A DNA stretch of 35,341 nucleotides from Chitinophaga pinensis (lineage in GTDB: Bacteria > Bacteroidota > Bacteroidia > UKL13-3). The stretch is from positions 1 through 35,341 of the forward strand of contig CAMAWM010000022.1 of NCBI GenBank assembly GCA_945861965.1, written 5' to 3'. The first letter of the stretch is position 1; each line of letters begins with the position of its first letter. Positions 1 through 7,381 of this stretch are shown piece by piece. Both the position numbers and the translations under genes were made by a program. The notes under the pieces are model-generated. The model was not told the origin of the DNA. It saw nothing but the letters and a program-made list of their open reading frames with translations, and made no database searches.

Positions 1-1750
1 AAATGTTTCCCATCGGTGTTCCCCACCATGCATGCGCTGTTACATTCACAGGTTCGCCCACTGCTGAGGGTGGCAACTTGGTGCAATTGAATGTGTCGGG
101 CCTCAATACATCTACCGGAAATGGATTGAATATCGAGTCGGTTTTGGTAAATGGGCAGCCAGCGGGTGTAGGCAAGGAAGTAGTTAGACGCAATTTATAT
201 TTATACCAGCCACCTTGAGAAAAGTAATAATTATTGACGCTTTGTTGGTTAATATTTACATATGCATTTGAACCGGGTGATGTTTCAAACTGCCATTGCG
301 TATAAGCTAAATTTAAATTTAGCGGAGGATTATCTAATTGCGTGTAATTAAAATTTCTAAAACTACAACTCCTGTCCAAATTAGTCACTAAGGCACTTGG
401 CACTTTTAAAACACGAATTCCAATACCACGAGTTGAACGGCCTGGTAGTGGGCAATTTCGATCTCTTCCAGTAACAGTAAAAAAGTGTGGTTGCTGACGA
501 GCAGAGCTAACAGGCGGTGTCCAACAAAAACGGAAACTATCTAATCGTGGTCCTGTAATTCTGCGTTGATTTGGTATGTAATTGGGTGTCCATGTTGCGC
601 CCGCAAAAAGCGGATTAAGGGAAGCTGGATTATTCCAATTTAAATCTGTGGTATCGTACTGTGTATCCCAAGCAGATACATCTAAGCATATTTGTTGGCC
701 TGCGCAGACATCAAACACATAAGGCAAGGCTTGTCGGACTCCATTTCGATAAATAAATATTATAGGCGAATAATTATTTAAACAAAGTTTGACATAGAAT
801 TGTACATCTCGTCTGGTTGTTCCAACATGAACATAAACTCCATTTATCAATTTCCATTGTTTTACTTCTATTACAAGATTAGAAACAAAAGTACCTAATG
901 GCCTAAAACTTATATCTCCAGATTCGGGATTGATATGAATACCTGCCGGGGAAGGAGCGTTTGCATTGGGCGCTCCAAGAAATGGAAATGGGACACCCGC
1001 ATTGTAAGGCGAAATATAAATTGCCGGACTTCCTGCGCCAATTAATGATTGTCCAAAATTGTAACTCAAAGAATCTCCATCAGGATCAATTGCTCCAAGG
1101 TTAAATATATAATCTTCGCCTGCGCAACAAACTGCAACGGGGTCGTTGGTAAATACCGGACCGCTGTTACAAGGTGTTTGACAACGATCAATCATTGCTT
1201 CGGTATAAAAATTTTGCCAAGTTGTAAGTGTAGTTATTGCTACATTTCTACAACATTCGCTGTAACTGACAGCAATTTTGCAACAGCCAACTGGCAATCC
1301 ATTTAAATTTACTGTTCCTTGGAAAGTATAAACTTCAATACCTGGTGAGTAAGTTCCAGGAGTTCTTGTTCCGCAATTGGAACAAATAGTAACTTGTTGA
1401 ACACAAAGTTGAATAACATCGTATCCGCTTACGGATGGTAGAATTCCTAGTGTTGCATTGCCAAAATTTGTACCCAAACAAGGAGCTGCCGCGCCTCTTA
1501 ATGTTACTGATTTCTGACATCCAGGCAAGCTGCATCCAGTTGGACCAATACCACTTCCGCAAATTTGAATCCCAGCACAATCGCGGTATGTACGCAAGGT
1601 AATCATATAAACGCCTGGAGTTCCGGTACAAGTATACGTAATATCGCTGCCTACCATGTGATCGCTAAAGGCAGTATTCACAAACGAGAAATAAAGCAGC
1701 GTGAGACTAAGTACTAATTTTGTTATGTGTTTTAGAAACAGGGTTTTCAT
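1..1750 (-). CDS. Large secreted Cys-rich surface protein, N-terminal part (T9SS/gliding-motility type), truncated by window edge
   Basis: An open frame runs from an ATG at 1750-1748 to the left edge with no stop, giving 583 visible residues and an incomplete C terminus. Residues 1-29 form a signal peptide (Lys-rich start, Leu/Phe core, AFS before D30). The mature part opens with DHMVGSDITYTC, then ITLRTYRDC, SYSECCRN, VCCAGEDY and DPDGDSLSYN. This order is typical of large Bacteroidota extracellular proteins often annotated as gliding-motility-associated C-terminal domain or type IX secretion (T9SS) cargo. Cysteines are frequent and often paired (CC), suggesting disulfides outside the cell. 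The expected C-terminal sorting domain would lie outside the window, so the secretion route is inferred. The gene lies 70 bases downstream of gatC on the same strand and may have its own promoter. The exact role (adhesin, structural or matrix protein) cannot be told. Confidence 0.8.
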   Translation of the reverse strand, partial: MKTLFLKHITKLVLSLTLLYFSFVNTAFSDHMVGSDITYTCTGTPGVYMITLRTYRDCAGIQICGSGIGPTGCSLPGCQKSVTLRGAAAPCLGTNFGNATLGILPSVSGYDVIQLCVQQVTICSNCGTRTPGTYSPGIEVYTFQGTVNLNGLPVGCCKIAVSYSECCRNVAITTLTTWQNFYTEAMIDRCQTPCNSGPVFTNDPVAVCCAGEDYIFNLGAIDPDGDSLSYNFGQSLIGAGSPAIYISPYNAGVPFPFLGAPNANAPSPAGIHINPESGDISFRPLGTFVSNLVIEVKQWKLINGVYVHVGTTRRDVQFYVKLCLNNYSPIIFIYRNGVRQALPYVFDVCAGQQICLDVSAWDTQYDTTDLNWNNPASLNPLFAGATWTPNYIPNQRRITGPRLDSFRFCWTPPVSSARQQPHFFTVTGRDRNCPLPGRSTRGIGIRVLKVPSALVTNLDRSCSFRNFNYTQLDNPPLNLNLAYTQWQFETSPGSNAYVNINQQSVNNYYFSQGGWYKYKLRLTTSLPTPAGCPFTKTDSIFNPFPVDVLRPDTFNCTKLPPSAVGEPVNVTAHAWWGTPMGNI

Positions 1751-1820
1751 GAATTGAATTATGCTGTTTCAAATCAAAAACAATTTATCGAATAAATTTT
1801 CTTTATAATTACTTAATTCT

Positions 1821-2111
1821 TTATTTCTCAATAAATTTAGGAACACGAAAGTAGTCTGAATCCTTTGATGCTGCGTTTTGCAGCGCTTCTGCTTTTGTTA
1901 TACTTGTTTTAACTTCATCCTTGCGAAGTACATTTGTTTCTTCTGTCATAAAAATTAAAGGTTCAACATTTTCGGTATCCAGTTCATTCATTTTTTCAAT
2001 GTAAGAAATAATTTGCGACATGTCTTTTTTAAGGTTTTCGGTTTCGGTTTCTGAAAACTCTAGCTTTGCCAAATCAGCTAATTTGTTGATGATTTCGGTT
2101 GTAATTTCCAT
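1821..2111 (-). CDS. gatC: Asp-tRNA(Asn)/Glu-tRNA(Gln) amidotransferase subunit C
   Basis: GatC is the small subunit of GatCAB, which amidates mischarged Glu-tRNA(Gln) or Asp-tRNA(Asn) in the cytoplasm; it stabilises the GatA-GatB contact. The 96-residue product fits the family length. It starts MEITTEIINKLADLAKLEFS and ends with the typical Asp/Val-rich tail (KDSDYFRVPKFIEK). I chose the ATG at 2111 over an in-frame TTG six bases upstream because the TTG adds only two residues. The start lies inside the 3' end of the upstream acyltransferase gene, a 38-base overlap, so the two are probably co-transcribed and translationally coupled. gatA and gatB are not in this window; a lone gatC is common in this phylum. 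Confidence 0.9.
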   Translation of the reverse strand: MEITTEIINKLADLAKLEFSETETENLKKDMSQIISYIEKMNELDTENVEPLIFMTEETNVLRKDEVKTSITKAEALQNAASKDSDYFRVPKFIEK

Positions 2112-2850
2112 GCTCAATTAATTTTGTTTCAATAATACGATAAACTTTTTCTTTTAAGGCAGAAACATCGTTTAAAGTTAAGTTTAATGTTGAAATGGGT
2201 TTGTGAATTATTTGAGATGCGCATCCAGGTTTAAATTCATACTTTCCTTTGTCGGGCATTAACAAATAGTTGTTTAGAAAAGTTACAGGCAAAATATCAA
2301 CTTGTTTTTCGATGGCCAATCGAAAAGGACCGTCTTTAAAATCGCTAAGCTGTGGCGATGTTTTGTTAATTGTAGCTTCAGGAAATATGACCAAGCTTCG
2401 GCCGGTGTTTAAAAAATTGAAAGCTTTGCGATAGGCATTGGCAGCTTTTTGAGTGTTTGTTCGGTCAACTGCTATGTCAATAGTTCGAAACCAAATGCCA
2501 TAAAGCGGAATTTTTTTAAATTCGGCCATCGCCATAAAACTAAAATCTAAGTCCAAATTTTTGATTAAAGTAAATATATCGAGCCGAGATTGGTGATTAG
2601 GAACTATTATGTAAGGTTTTGATTTGTCTAAAACGCATTCATTCGTTTGTTTTACTTTAATACAACACAAAAACAAAACACAACTCACCCAAATTCTTCT
2701 GATTTTATGCGCAATTGGATACGTTTTAGGATGCTTTAAAGTGTACAACAGAAAAGGATAAAATACCAGTAACATAAAAACATTAGTAGCGGCAAACCAA
2801 AAAAAGAAAAGCGTTTTAAATGGATTTTTACTAAGTCTTAATTTTGCCAT
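2074..2850 (-). CDS. 1-acyl-sn-glycerol-3-phosphate acyltransferase, PlsC family (copy 1, diverged)
   Basis: This 258-residue protein belongs to the PlsC/LPLAT family, which transfers an acyl chain to lysophosphatidic acid at the inner membrane. A hydrophobic segment covers about residues 14-38. The catalytic NHx4D motif is intact (N85-H86 to D91, NHQSRLD). Motif II reads GIWFRTIDIAVDR (118-130). Motif III reads FPEAT (156-160), where the family usually has FPEGT, so a Gly is replaced by Ala. The gene starts at an ATG and follows a close paralog (2897-3646) by 46 bases, so this is a tandem duplication. The C-terminal half is the best-conserved part between the copies (FKDGPFRLAIEK, DILPVT, IHKPIST). 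It could use a different acyl acceptor from its neighbour; that is inference. Confidence 0.85.
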   Translation of the reverse strand: MAKLRLSKNPFKTLFFFWFAATNVFMLLVFYPFLLYTLKHPKTYPIAHKIRRIWVSCVLFLCCIKVKQTNECVLDKSKPYIIVPNHQSRLDIFTLIKNLDLDFSFMAMAEFKKIPLYGIWFRTIDIAVDRTNTQKAANAYRKAFNFLNTGRSLVIFPEATINKTSPQLSDFKDGPFRLAIEKQVDILPVTFLNNYLLMPDKGKYEFKPGCASQIIHKPISTLNLTLNDVSALKEKVYRIIETKLIEHGNYNRNHQQIS

Positions 2851-2896
2851 TTAATGCGTGTAAAACGAATTAGAGATTGAAAAAAATGTATAAAAT

Positions 2897-3646
2897 TTAA
2901 TAGCCGTATTCGGTCAATTTATTTTGAATAATGTGATACACTTTTTCTCTTAAAGCATCTACATCATCCATCGTTAAATTTTTAGTTGAAATAGGTTTGT
3001 GAATATATTGATAAACAGTTCCAGGCCTTCCGTCAAGCGTATCTTGATCGGCTAGTATGATGTGATTTCCAAGAATAGTTACAGGCAAAATATCAATTTG
3101 TTTTTCGATAGCCAATCGAAAAGGGCCGTCTTTAAATTTCAACATTTTAGGTACATGCGTTCCAATTGTTCCTTCAGGAAAAATCACCAAGCTTCTTCCA
3201 GAATCAAAAAACCGAGTTGCTTTTTTATATGCCTCTGCAGCTTTGCGAATATTTTTTCTGTCTACATTTATATCAACAGTTCTAAACCAAATTCCAAACA
3301 ATGGAATTTTGGCAAGTTCAGCCTTTGCCATAAAACTAAAATTCAACTGATTTAATTTTACAGTTAAGGTAATAATATCAATATACGATTGGTGGTTAGG
3401 AGTTATAATATATGGCTTTGTTGTATCTAGTTTTTCTTCAACAATTTGCTTTACTCTAACAAAACAAACGCGTAGTAATATCCATCCCCAAACCCTTCTA
3501 ACTCTATGTCCCCACGCATATCGTTTAGGATTGCTGAGTGTGTAATAAATTGCAGGGTATAGAATTATAAATGTAATTAATGTCCACAATCCAAAGTAAG
3601 CTGCGTACAATGATTTTAAAGGATTTTTATTTAGTCTGATTTTCAA
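2897..3646 (-). CDS. 1-acyl-sn-glycerol-3-phosphate acyltransferase, PlsC family (copy 2)
   Basis: This is a 249-residue PlsC-type acyltransferase for phospholipid synthesis at the inner membrane. A hydrophobic segment covers about residues 12-36. Motif I is NHQSYID (84-90) with the catalytic His85 and Asp90. Motif II is GIWFRTVDINVDR (118-130) and motif III is the canonical FPEGT (156-160). The start is a TTG at 3646: an in-frame TAA lies two codons upstream, no ATG is available nearby, and the N terminus aligns with copy 1 (KIRLNKNPLKS against KLRLSKNPFKT). It sits 32 bases after pyrE and 46 bases before copy 1 on the same strand, so the four genes pyrE, copy 2, copy 1 and gatC probably form a unit. 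This copy keeps all canonical motifs and is the more likely housekeeping PlsC. Confidence 0.87.
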   Translation of the reverse strand: MKIRLNKNPLKSLYAAYFGLWTLITFIILYPAIYYTLSNPKRYAWGHRVRRVWGWILLRVCFVRVKQIVEEKLDTTKPYIITPNHQSYIDIITLTVKLNQLNFSFMAKAELAKIPLFGIWFRTVDINVDRKNIRKAAEAYKKATRFFDSGRSLVIFPEGTIGTHVPKMLKFKDGPFRLAIEKQIDILPVTILGNHIILADQDTLDGRPGTVYQYIHKPISTKNLTMDDVDALREKVYHIIQNKLTEYGY

Positions 3647-3678
3647 TTTTTAAATAGTTTATTCTGTCATTGTATAAT

Positions 3679-4320
3679 TTATTGACACCAAGTTTCAGGA
3701 TTTTTTCTCCAAGCTGCAAGCAGTTCAATATGTTCAGGTTTTACGAATCCCTGTTGTAAAGCAATTTCGATTAAAATTGGATAATTTGATAATGAAAAAT
3801 AGCTGCAATTTGCATCCTCAAAAGATTTTCTAGCGGCATCAAAATCGTAAGTAAAAATACTTGCCATTCCCAAAACCTCGCAACCGAAATCGCGCAAAGA
3901 CTGAATTGCCTGCAAGCTGCTTTTCCCAGTAGAAACTAGGTCTTCGATAACAACAACCTTCATTTTTGAATTGATATCGCCCTCAACTTGTTTGCCCATT
4001 CCGTGTTTTTTTGCTTCGCTTCTAACGTATCCAAATGGCAATTGCAATTCATCAGCAACTAAAGTTCCAGGCGCAATTCCGGCAGTGGCTACTCCAATGA
4101 TTGCTTCGGCAGTAGGGAAATGATTTTTTACAAGTAAACTGAGTTCTTTTTTTATAAAATCTCGGACATGAACATGTGAAAGAGATAAACGGTTGTCGCT
4201 GTAAATTGGACTTCGCCAACCGCTTGTCCATGTAAATGGATTTTCGGGACTCAGTTTTATAGCATTAATTTGTAAAAGATATTCTGCTATTTTAGCAGCG
4301 GCATTTTCATTTAAATTCAT
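3679..4320 (-). CDS. pyrE: Orotate phosphoribosyltransferase
   Basis: PyrE converts orotate and PRPP to orotidine 5'-monophosphate in pyrimidine synthesis. The 213-residue product has the family's usual length. The PRPP-binding loop is clear as VVVIEDLVSTGKS (122-134). The orotate-side motif FTWTSGWRSPIYSDNR lies near residues 29-44, and the flexible catalytic loop (RSEAKKHGMGKQVEG) near 100-114. The start is an ATG at 4320, only eight bases from the divergent Nudix gene, so its promoter must overlap that gene's start. A -7-like box (TACATTTG on the minus strand, 4333-4326) sits there. Other pyrimidine genes are scattered: only a dihydroorotase-like gene at 18034-19317 is present here. Confidence 0.93.
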   Translation of the reverse strand: MNLNENAAAKIAEYLLQINAIKLSPENPFTWTSGWRSPIYSDNRLSLSHVHVRDFIKKELSLLVKNHFPTAEAIIGVATAGIAPGTLVADELQLPFGYVRSEAKKHGMGKQVEGDINSKMKVVVIEDLVSTGKSSLQAIQSLRDFGCEVLGMASIFTYDFDAARKSFEDANCSYFSLSNYPILIEIALQQGFVKPEHIELLAAWRKNPETWCQ

Positions 4321-4325
4321 CTGCG

Positions 4326-4333
4326 CAAATGTA
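4326..4333 (-). promoter_or_regulatory. Predicted -7 promoter element of pyrE
   Basis: The minus strand reads TACATTTG, matching the Bacteroidota -7 consensus TAnnTTTG. It lies five bases before the pyrE ATG and overlaps the ATG of the divergent Nudix gene. I could not find a TTG -33 element at the expected distance, so the call rests on one box. If real, the pyrE mRNA would begin at or next to its start codon. Confidence 0.35.
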
Positions 4334-4943
4334 TAAAATTTTTATAAACGATAAGCCATTTGTATTGTCATCGTTAAATGATGACACATCGGAATTTGAA
4401 GGAATTGAAAGAATTCATTTTGATTCTGAGAACTTAATTAATCTGATCAAAGCAGGCGAAGAAATGAAGTTTAAAGGACTTATTCTTTTATGTATTGATG
4501 TTGAAAAAGCATTAGTTGAATTTAAAAAACATTTTATATCCATTGAAGCTTCGGGCGGAATTGTGTTAAACAATGAAAAGAAATTGTTATTAATAAAACG
4601 ATTTGGGAAATGGGATTTGCCAAAAGGGAAAATTGATTTGGGCGAAAGCAATGAAGAAGCAGCTTTGCGAGAAGTAGAGGAGGAGTGTGGTGTTTCTCAA
4701 TTAAGTATTGTTAAAGAATATTCAACTACATTTCATACATACAAAAATCAGGGGCATAGATTTTTTAAAATTACATATTGGTATTTGATGAATTGTAAGT
4801 ACACTGAAAAATTAGTACCTCAACTTGAAGAAAGTATAACAGAAGCCATTTGGCAGGATTTAAATACGTTTGATTTAAAAGAAACTGACTCGTATTGGAG
4901 CATCAAAGATTTGTTAAAAAATATTGTTAATCTTAAAAAATAA
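4329..4943 (+). CDS. Nudix hydrolase
   Basis: Nudix enzymes hydrolyse nucleoside diphosphates linked to another group, using a metal held by the Nudix box. The box is complete here: G100, E106, then REVEEECGV at 114-122, fitting GX5EX7REUXEEXGU. It is preceded by GGIVL (76-80) and WDLPKGK (95-101), as in the MutT/diadenosine-polyphosphate-hydrolase-like group. The first 70 residues are an extra N-terminal segment (MYKIFINDKPF...) seen in a Bacteroidota subfamily, so the protein, at 204 residues, is longer than a minimal Nudix enzyme. The substrate cannot be deduced. The gene is divergent from pyrE with an eight-base gap, so its promoter probably lies inside the pyrE coding sequence. A membrane-protein gene follows after 20 bases. 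Confidence 0.88.
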   Translation: MYKIFINDKPFVLSSLNDDTSEFEGIERIHFDSENLINLIKAGEEMKFKGLILLCIDVEKALVEFKKHFISIEASGGIVLNNEKKLLLIKRFGKWDLPKGKIDLGESNEEAALREVEEECGVSQLSIVKEYSTTFHTYKNQGHRFFKITYWYLMNCKYTEKLVPQLEESITEAIWQDLNTFDLKETDSYWSIKDLLKNIVNLKK

Positions 4944-4963
4944 TTCCTGTTTCATCAATAATA

Positions 4964-5911
4964 ATGCAATCATTCAACATGAATTTAGGACATGCAATAG
5001 CACAAACTTTGGCTAATTTAAATTGGATTTTGTTTGTATTAATCTGCGTATTTTCTATATCGTATTATATTTTTTTTAGTCGAAAATTTCGGTACAATCC
5101 AAGCCAGATTTTATATGCAAAATTCATTTATTTTTTAACTTTTAATTTTTTCTTTTCGTTTGCATTTCTATTTTATGAATCTGCATGTAAAACATTTGAA
5201 TTTTCTTTTCGTTTGCTTTTCCCAGCCTATGTTTTACTCTTGCCAATTGGGCTTTTAGGTGGTTTGCTTGGTTGGCTGATTGCAATTTTTGCTTCTAAAT
5301 TATCAAACAAATATCTTGATGAAATTACTTTTAAATTAATTCACATTTCTTTAATTGTATTCACTTTTATTATTGTGTATTTTTCAATTGCAAAACCATT
5401 TTATTATTTGTTTGAAAAATGTAAAAATGAATCTATTGAATGTATGCAAAATGAAATCATTACAAATCAATGCAATCTAAAAAAATACGAACCGGATAGT
5501 GTGATGAAATTGCAAAAGAAAAATTTTATAGAATGCATTCCGATTCTACTAAAAGATTCATTGCAGTTTGTTATTTCCGATACAAATAAAATTAGTGTGA
5601 AAGATGCAATTCAGAAGCAGCAATCCTTTTTTTACAAGGCAAACAATAAACAAATTACTGATTTAAAAGCAACATTCTTGACTACCAATTCTGGCGATGT
5701 TTACTTAGCAATTCTTGCTATTATGAATCCCGAATCGGCAAATTCCGAATTGCTTTTATTTGATAAAAATGGAGAGCTTGTTTACAAAGAAAGTTTTACG
5801 GATTCGTTTTGGATTTTATCGAAACATAAAAATTATTTAATGATTGGAAAGCAGTATTATTCGGACGGAAAATTAAATACGATTACGCAATGGTATTATT
5901 CTTTTGACTAA
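4964..5911 (+). CDS. Membrane protein of unknown function with C-terminal soluble domain
   Basis: I do not recognise this 315-residue protein. Four hydrophobic segments are visible near residues 18-39, 49-75, 81-110 and 121-150. A soluble region of about 165 residues follows. It contains four Cys within the first 45 residues after the last membrane span (CKNESIEC, NQC, IEC) and then alternating hydrophobic/polar stretches suggesting beta strands (GDVYLAILAIMN, SELLLFDKNGELVYKESF). The tail resembles single repeats seen in beta-propeller or YD-like sensor domains, but not strongly enough to name. The gene follows the Nudix hydrolase by 20 bases and is probably co-transcribed with it. Its TAA overlaps the stop codon of the convergent lipB by three bases, leaving no room for a terminator between them. 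Confidence 0.7.
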   Translation: MQSFNMNLGHAIAQTLANLNWILFVLICVFSISYYIFFSRKFRYNPSQILYAKFIYFLTFNFFFSFAFLFYESACKTFEFSFRLLFPAYVLLLPIGLLGGLLGWLIAIFASKLSNKYLDEITFKLIHISLIVFTFIIVYFSIAKPFYYLFEKCKNESIECMQNEIITNQCNLKKYEPDSVMKLQKKNFIECIPILLKDSLQFVISDTNKISVKDAIQKQQSFFYKANNKQITDLKATFLTTNSGDVYLAILAIMNPESANSELLLFDKNGELVYKESFTDSFWILSKHKNYLMIGKQYYSDGKLNTITQWYYSFD

Positions 5912-6606
5912 ATTAATTCCATTTCGAAAACTTCACAAAGTTCTTTTTTTAATATAAGTTTAACTTCTTCGATATCCATTTTTTTATCCATTTCTTTTTC
6001 AATACTTGTAACTTTTTTGTCATTAATTCCGCAGGGAATTATATTGTCAAAATAACTTAAATCTGTATTTACATTAAGTGCAAATCCATGCATCGTTATC
6101 CATCTGCTGCAGCGAACTCCCATTGCACAAATTTTACGCGCTTCTGAAGTATTTGCATCCAACCAAACTCCTGTCAATCCTTTTTTTCGTTCAGCTTTTA
6201 TATCGAAATGTCTTAGCGTTTTAATAATTGATTCTTCTAAAAAACGCATGTATTTGTGTATGTCTTTAAAAAATTGTTCGAGATCTAAAATTGGATATCC
6301 AACAATTTGTCCTGGTCCGTGATAGGTAATATCTCCACCACGATTTGTTGAATTAAATTTTGCGTTTATTTTCTGTAAACTAACATCATCCAATAATAAA
6401 TTTTTCATGTCACCACTTTTTCCAAGCGTGTAAACATGCGGATGTTCGCAAAAAATTAAATGATTTTCGATTGGCGTTTGATTTTCTGCTGAAAGTTCGC
6501 GTTGCGATAATTTCAAATCAATTTTTTCTTTCAGAATGGCTTCTTGTTTATCCCAAGCTATCTGGTAATCTATCAATCCCCAATCTATAAAATGAGTTTT
6601 GTTCAA
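5908..6606 (-). CDS. lipB: Lipoyl(octanoyl) transferase
   Basis: LipB moves octanoyl groups from acyl carrier protein to lipoyl domains of 2-oxoacid dehydrogenases and the glycine cleavage H protein. Family motifs are present: HVYTLGKSGD (57-66), the signature RGGDITYHGPGQ (89-100), the catalytic Lys in ARKICAMGVR (Lys158), and the catalytic Cys in PCGI (Cys192). The length of 232 residues is normal. The only sensible start is a TTG at 6606: no ATG lies upstream before the previous gene's stop region, and the N terminus (THFIDWGLIDYQIAW) fits the family. It follows the terC-like gene by five bases and is the last gene of the minus-strand cluster. Its stop overlaps the convergent unknown membrane-protein gene. 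Confidence 0.92.
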   Translation of the reverse strand: MNKTHFIDWGLIDYQIAWDKQEAILKEKIDLKLSQRELSAENQTPIENHLIFCEHPHVYTLGKSGDMKNLLLDDVSLQKINAKFNSTNRGGDITYHGPGQIVGYPILDLEQFFKDIHKYMRFLEESIIKTLRHFDIKAERKKGLTGVWLDANTSEARKICAMGVRCSRWITMHGFALNVNTDLSYFDNIIPCGINDKKVTSIEKEMDKKMDIEEVKLILKKELCEVFEMELI

Positions 6607-6611
6607 GAAAA

Positions 6612-7343
6612 TTAATGTTTGATTGAGTGTTTTGAAACGTTTTTTCGATAGCGCATATTTAACATTTCTACTAAAATACTAAATGCTAATGCAAAATAAA
6701 TATATCCTTTTTCGACATGTACATCAAACGCTTCAACCGTTAGCAATCCGCCAATCATAAATAAAAATGCAAGTGCCAAAATTTTCATACTTGGATTGTG
6801 ATTAATAAATTCGCCAACCTTGTGCGAGTATGCCATCATAACTATCATAGATATAACAACAGCAGCAATCATTATTTCTAATTGATCGGCAATCGCAACG
6901 GCTGTGATTATCGAATCGAAAGAAAATACAATGTCAATAATTATTACCTGCACTACCACCACCCAATAGTTTTTGCCGGCTTTTGTTGATGATCCATTAT
7001 GGTTTTTTTCTAATTTTTCATGCAACTCAACAATGCTTTTATAAAGTAAAAATACTCCACCGGCAAGTAAAATTATATCGCGCCAACTGAAACCAAAATT
7101 CAAAAAATACACAAAATCAATTGTTAAATCATGAACAATATGGTTGATAAATGCCAATAAAATAAGACGAATAAAAAGAGCCAAGAACAAGCCCATTCTT
7201 CGAGATGAAAGTTGTTGTTCTTTAGGTAATTTTCCGGTAACTAAGGATATGAAAATAATGTTATCGACACCCAAAACTATTTCAAGAATTGTAAGCGTAA
7301 AAAGGCTAAACCAGATTTCAGGACTGCTTAAAAATTCTATCAT
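6612..7343 (-). CDS. TerC family integral membrane protein
   Basis: This is a TerC/Alx-type membrane protein of about 243 residues. Family members transport or exchange metal ions such as manganese, or help protein secretion. The signature EIVLGVDNIIFIS near the N terminus has the conserved acidic residues Glu and Asp. A second acidic membrane motif, DIVFSFDSIITAVAIAD, is the internal-repeat counterpart. Seven or so hydrophobic segments cover most of the chain, and FLLYKSIVELHEKLE sits in a cytosolic loop. I prefer the ATG at 7343 (MIEFLSSPEIWFSL), which matches the usual N terminus, over a TTG 33 bases upstream that would add an uncharacteristic leader. It lies 38 bases after miaA and five bases before lipB. 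The ion specificity is not visible. Confidence 0.87.
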   Translation of the reverse strand: MIEFLSSPEIWFSLFTLTILEIVLGVDNIIFISLVTGKLPKEQQLSSRRMGLFLALFIRLILLAFINHIVHDLTIDFVYFLNFGFSWRDIILLAGGVFLLYKSIVELHEKLEKNHNGSSTKAGKNYWVVVVQVIIIDIVFSFDSIITAVAIADQLEIMIAAVVISMIVMMAYSHKVGEFINHNPSMKILALAFLFMIGGLLTVEAFDVHVEKGYIYFALAFSILVEMLNMRYRKNVSKHSIKH

Positions 7344-7381
7344 TGTAGCTGCGTTTTCGAATAAATTTGTGTGCAAAAATA

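Noticed and set aside
1335-1631. Small minus-strand frame inside the left-edge surface protein region
   Set aside because: It overlaps the clear secreted-protein frame on the same strand in another phase and has no family signature.
1782-1798. Inverted repeat AATTTAT-CGA-ATAAATT between gatC and the surface-protein gene
   Set aside because: It is made only of A/T pairs in an AT-rich gap, so chance is likely, and no T run follows on the relevant strand.
4284-4298. Inverted repeat CTGCTA-TTT-TAGCAG inside the start of pyrE
   Set aside because: It lies in coding sequence for Ala/Lys/Ile/Ala codons; no evidence that it acts as a leader element for the Nudix gene.
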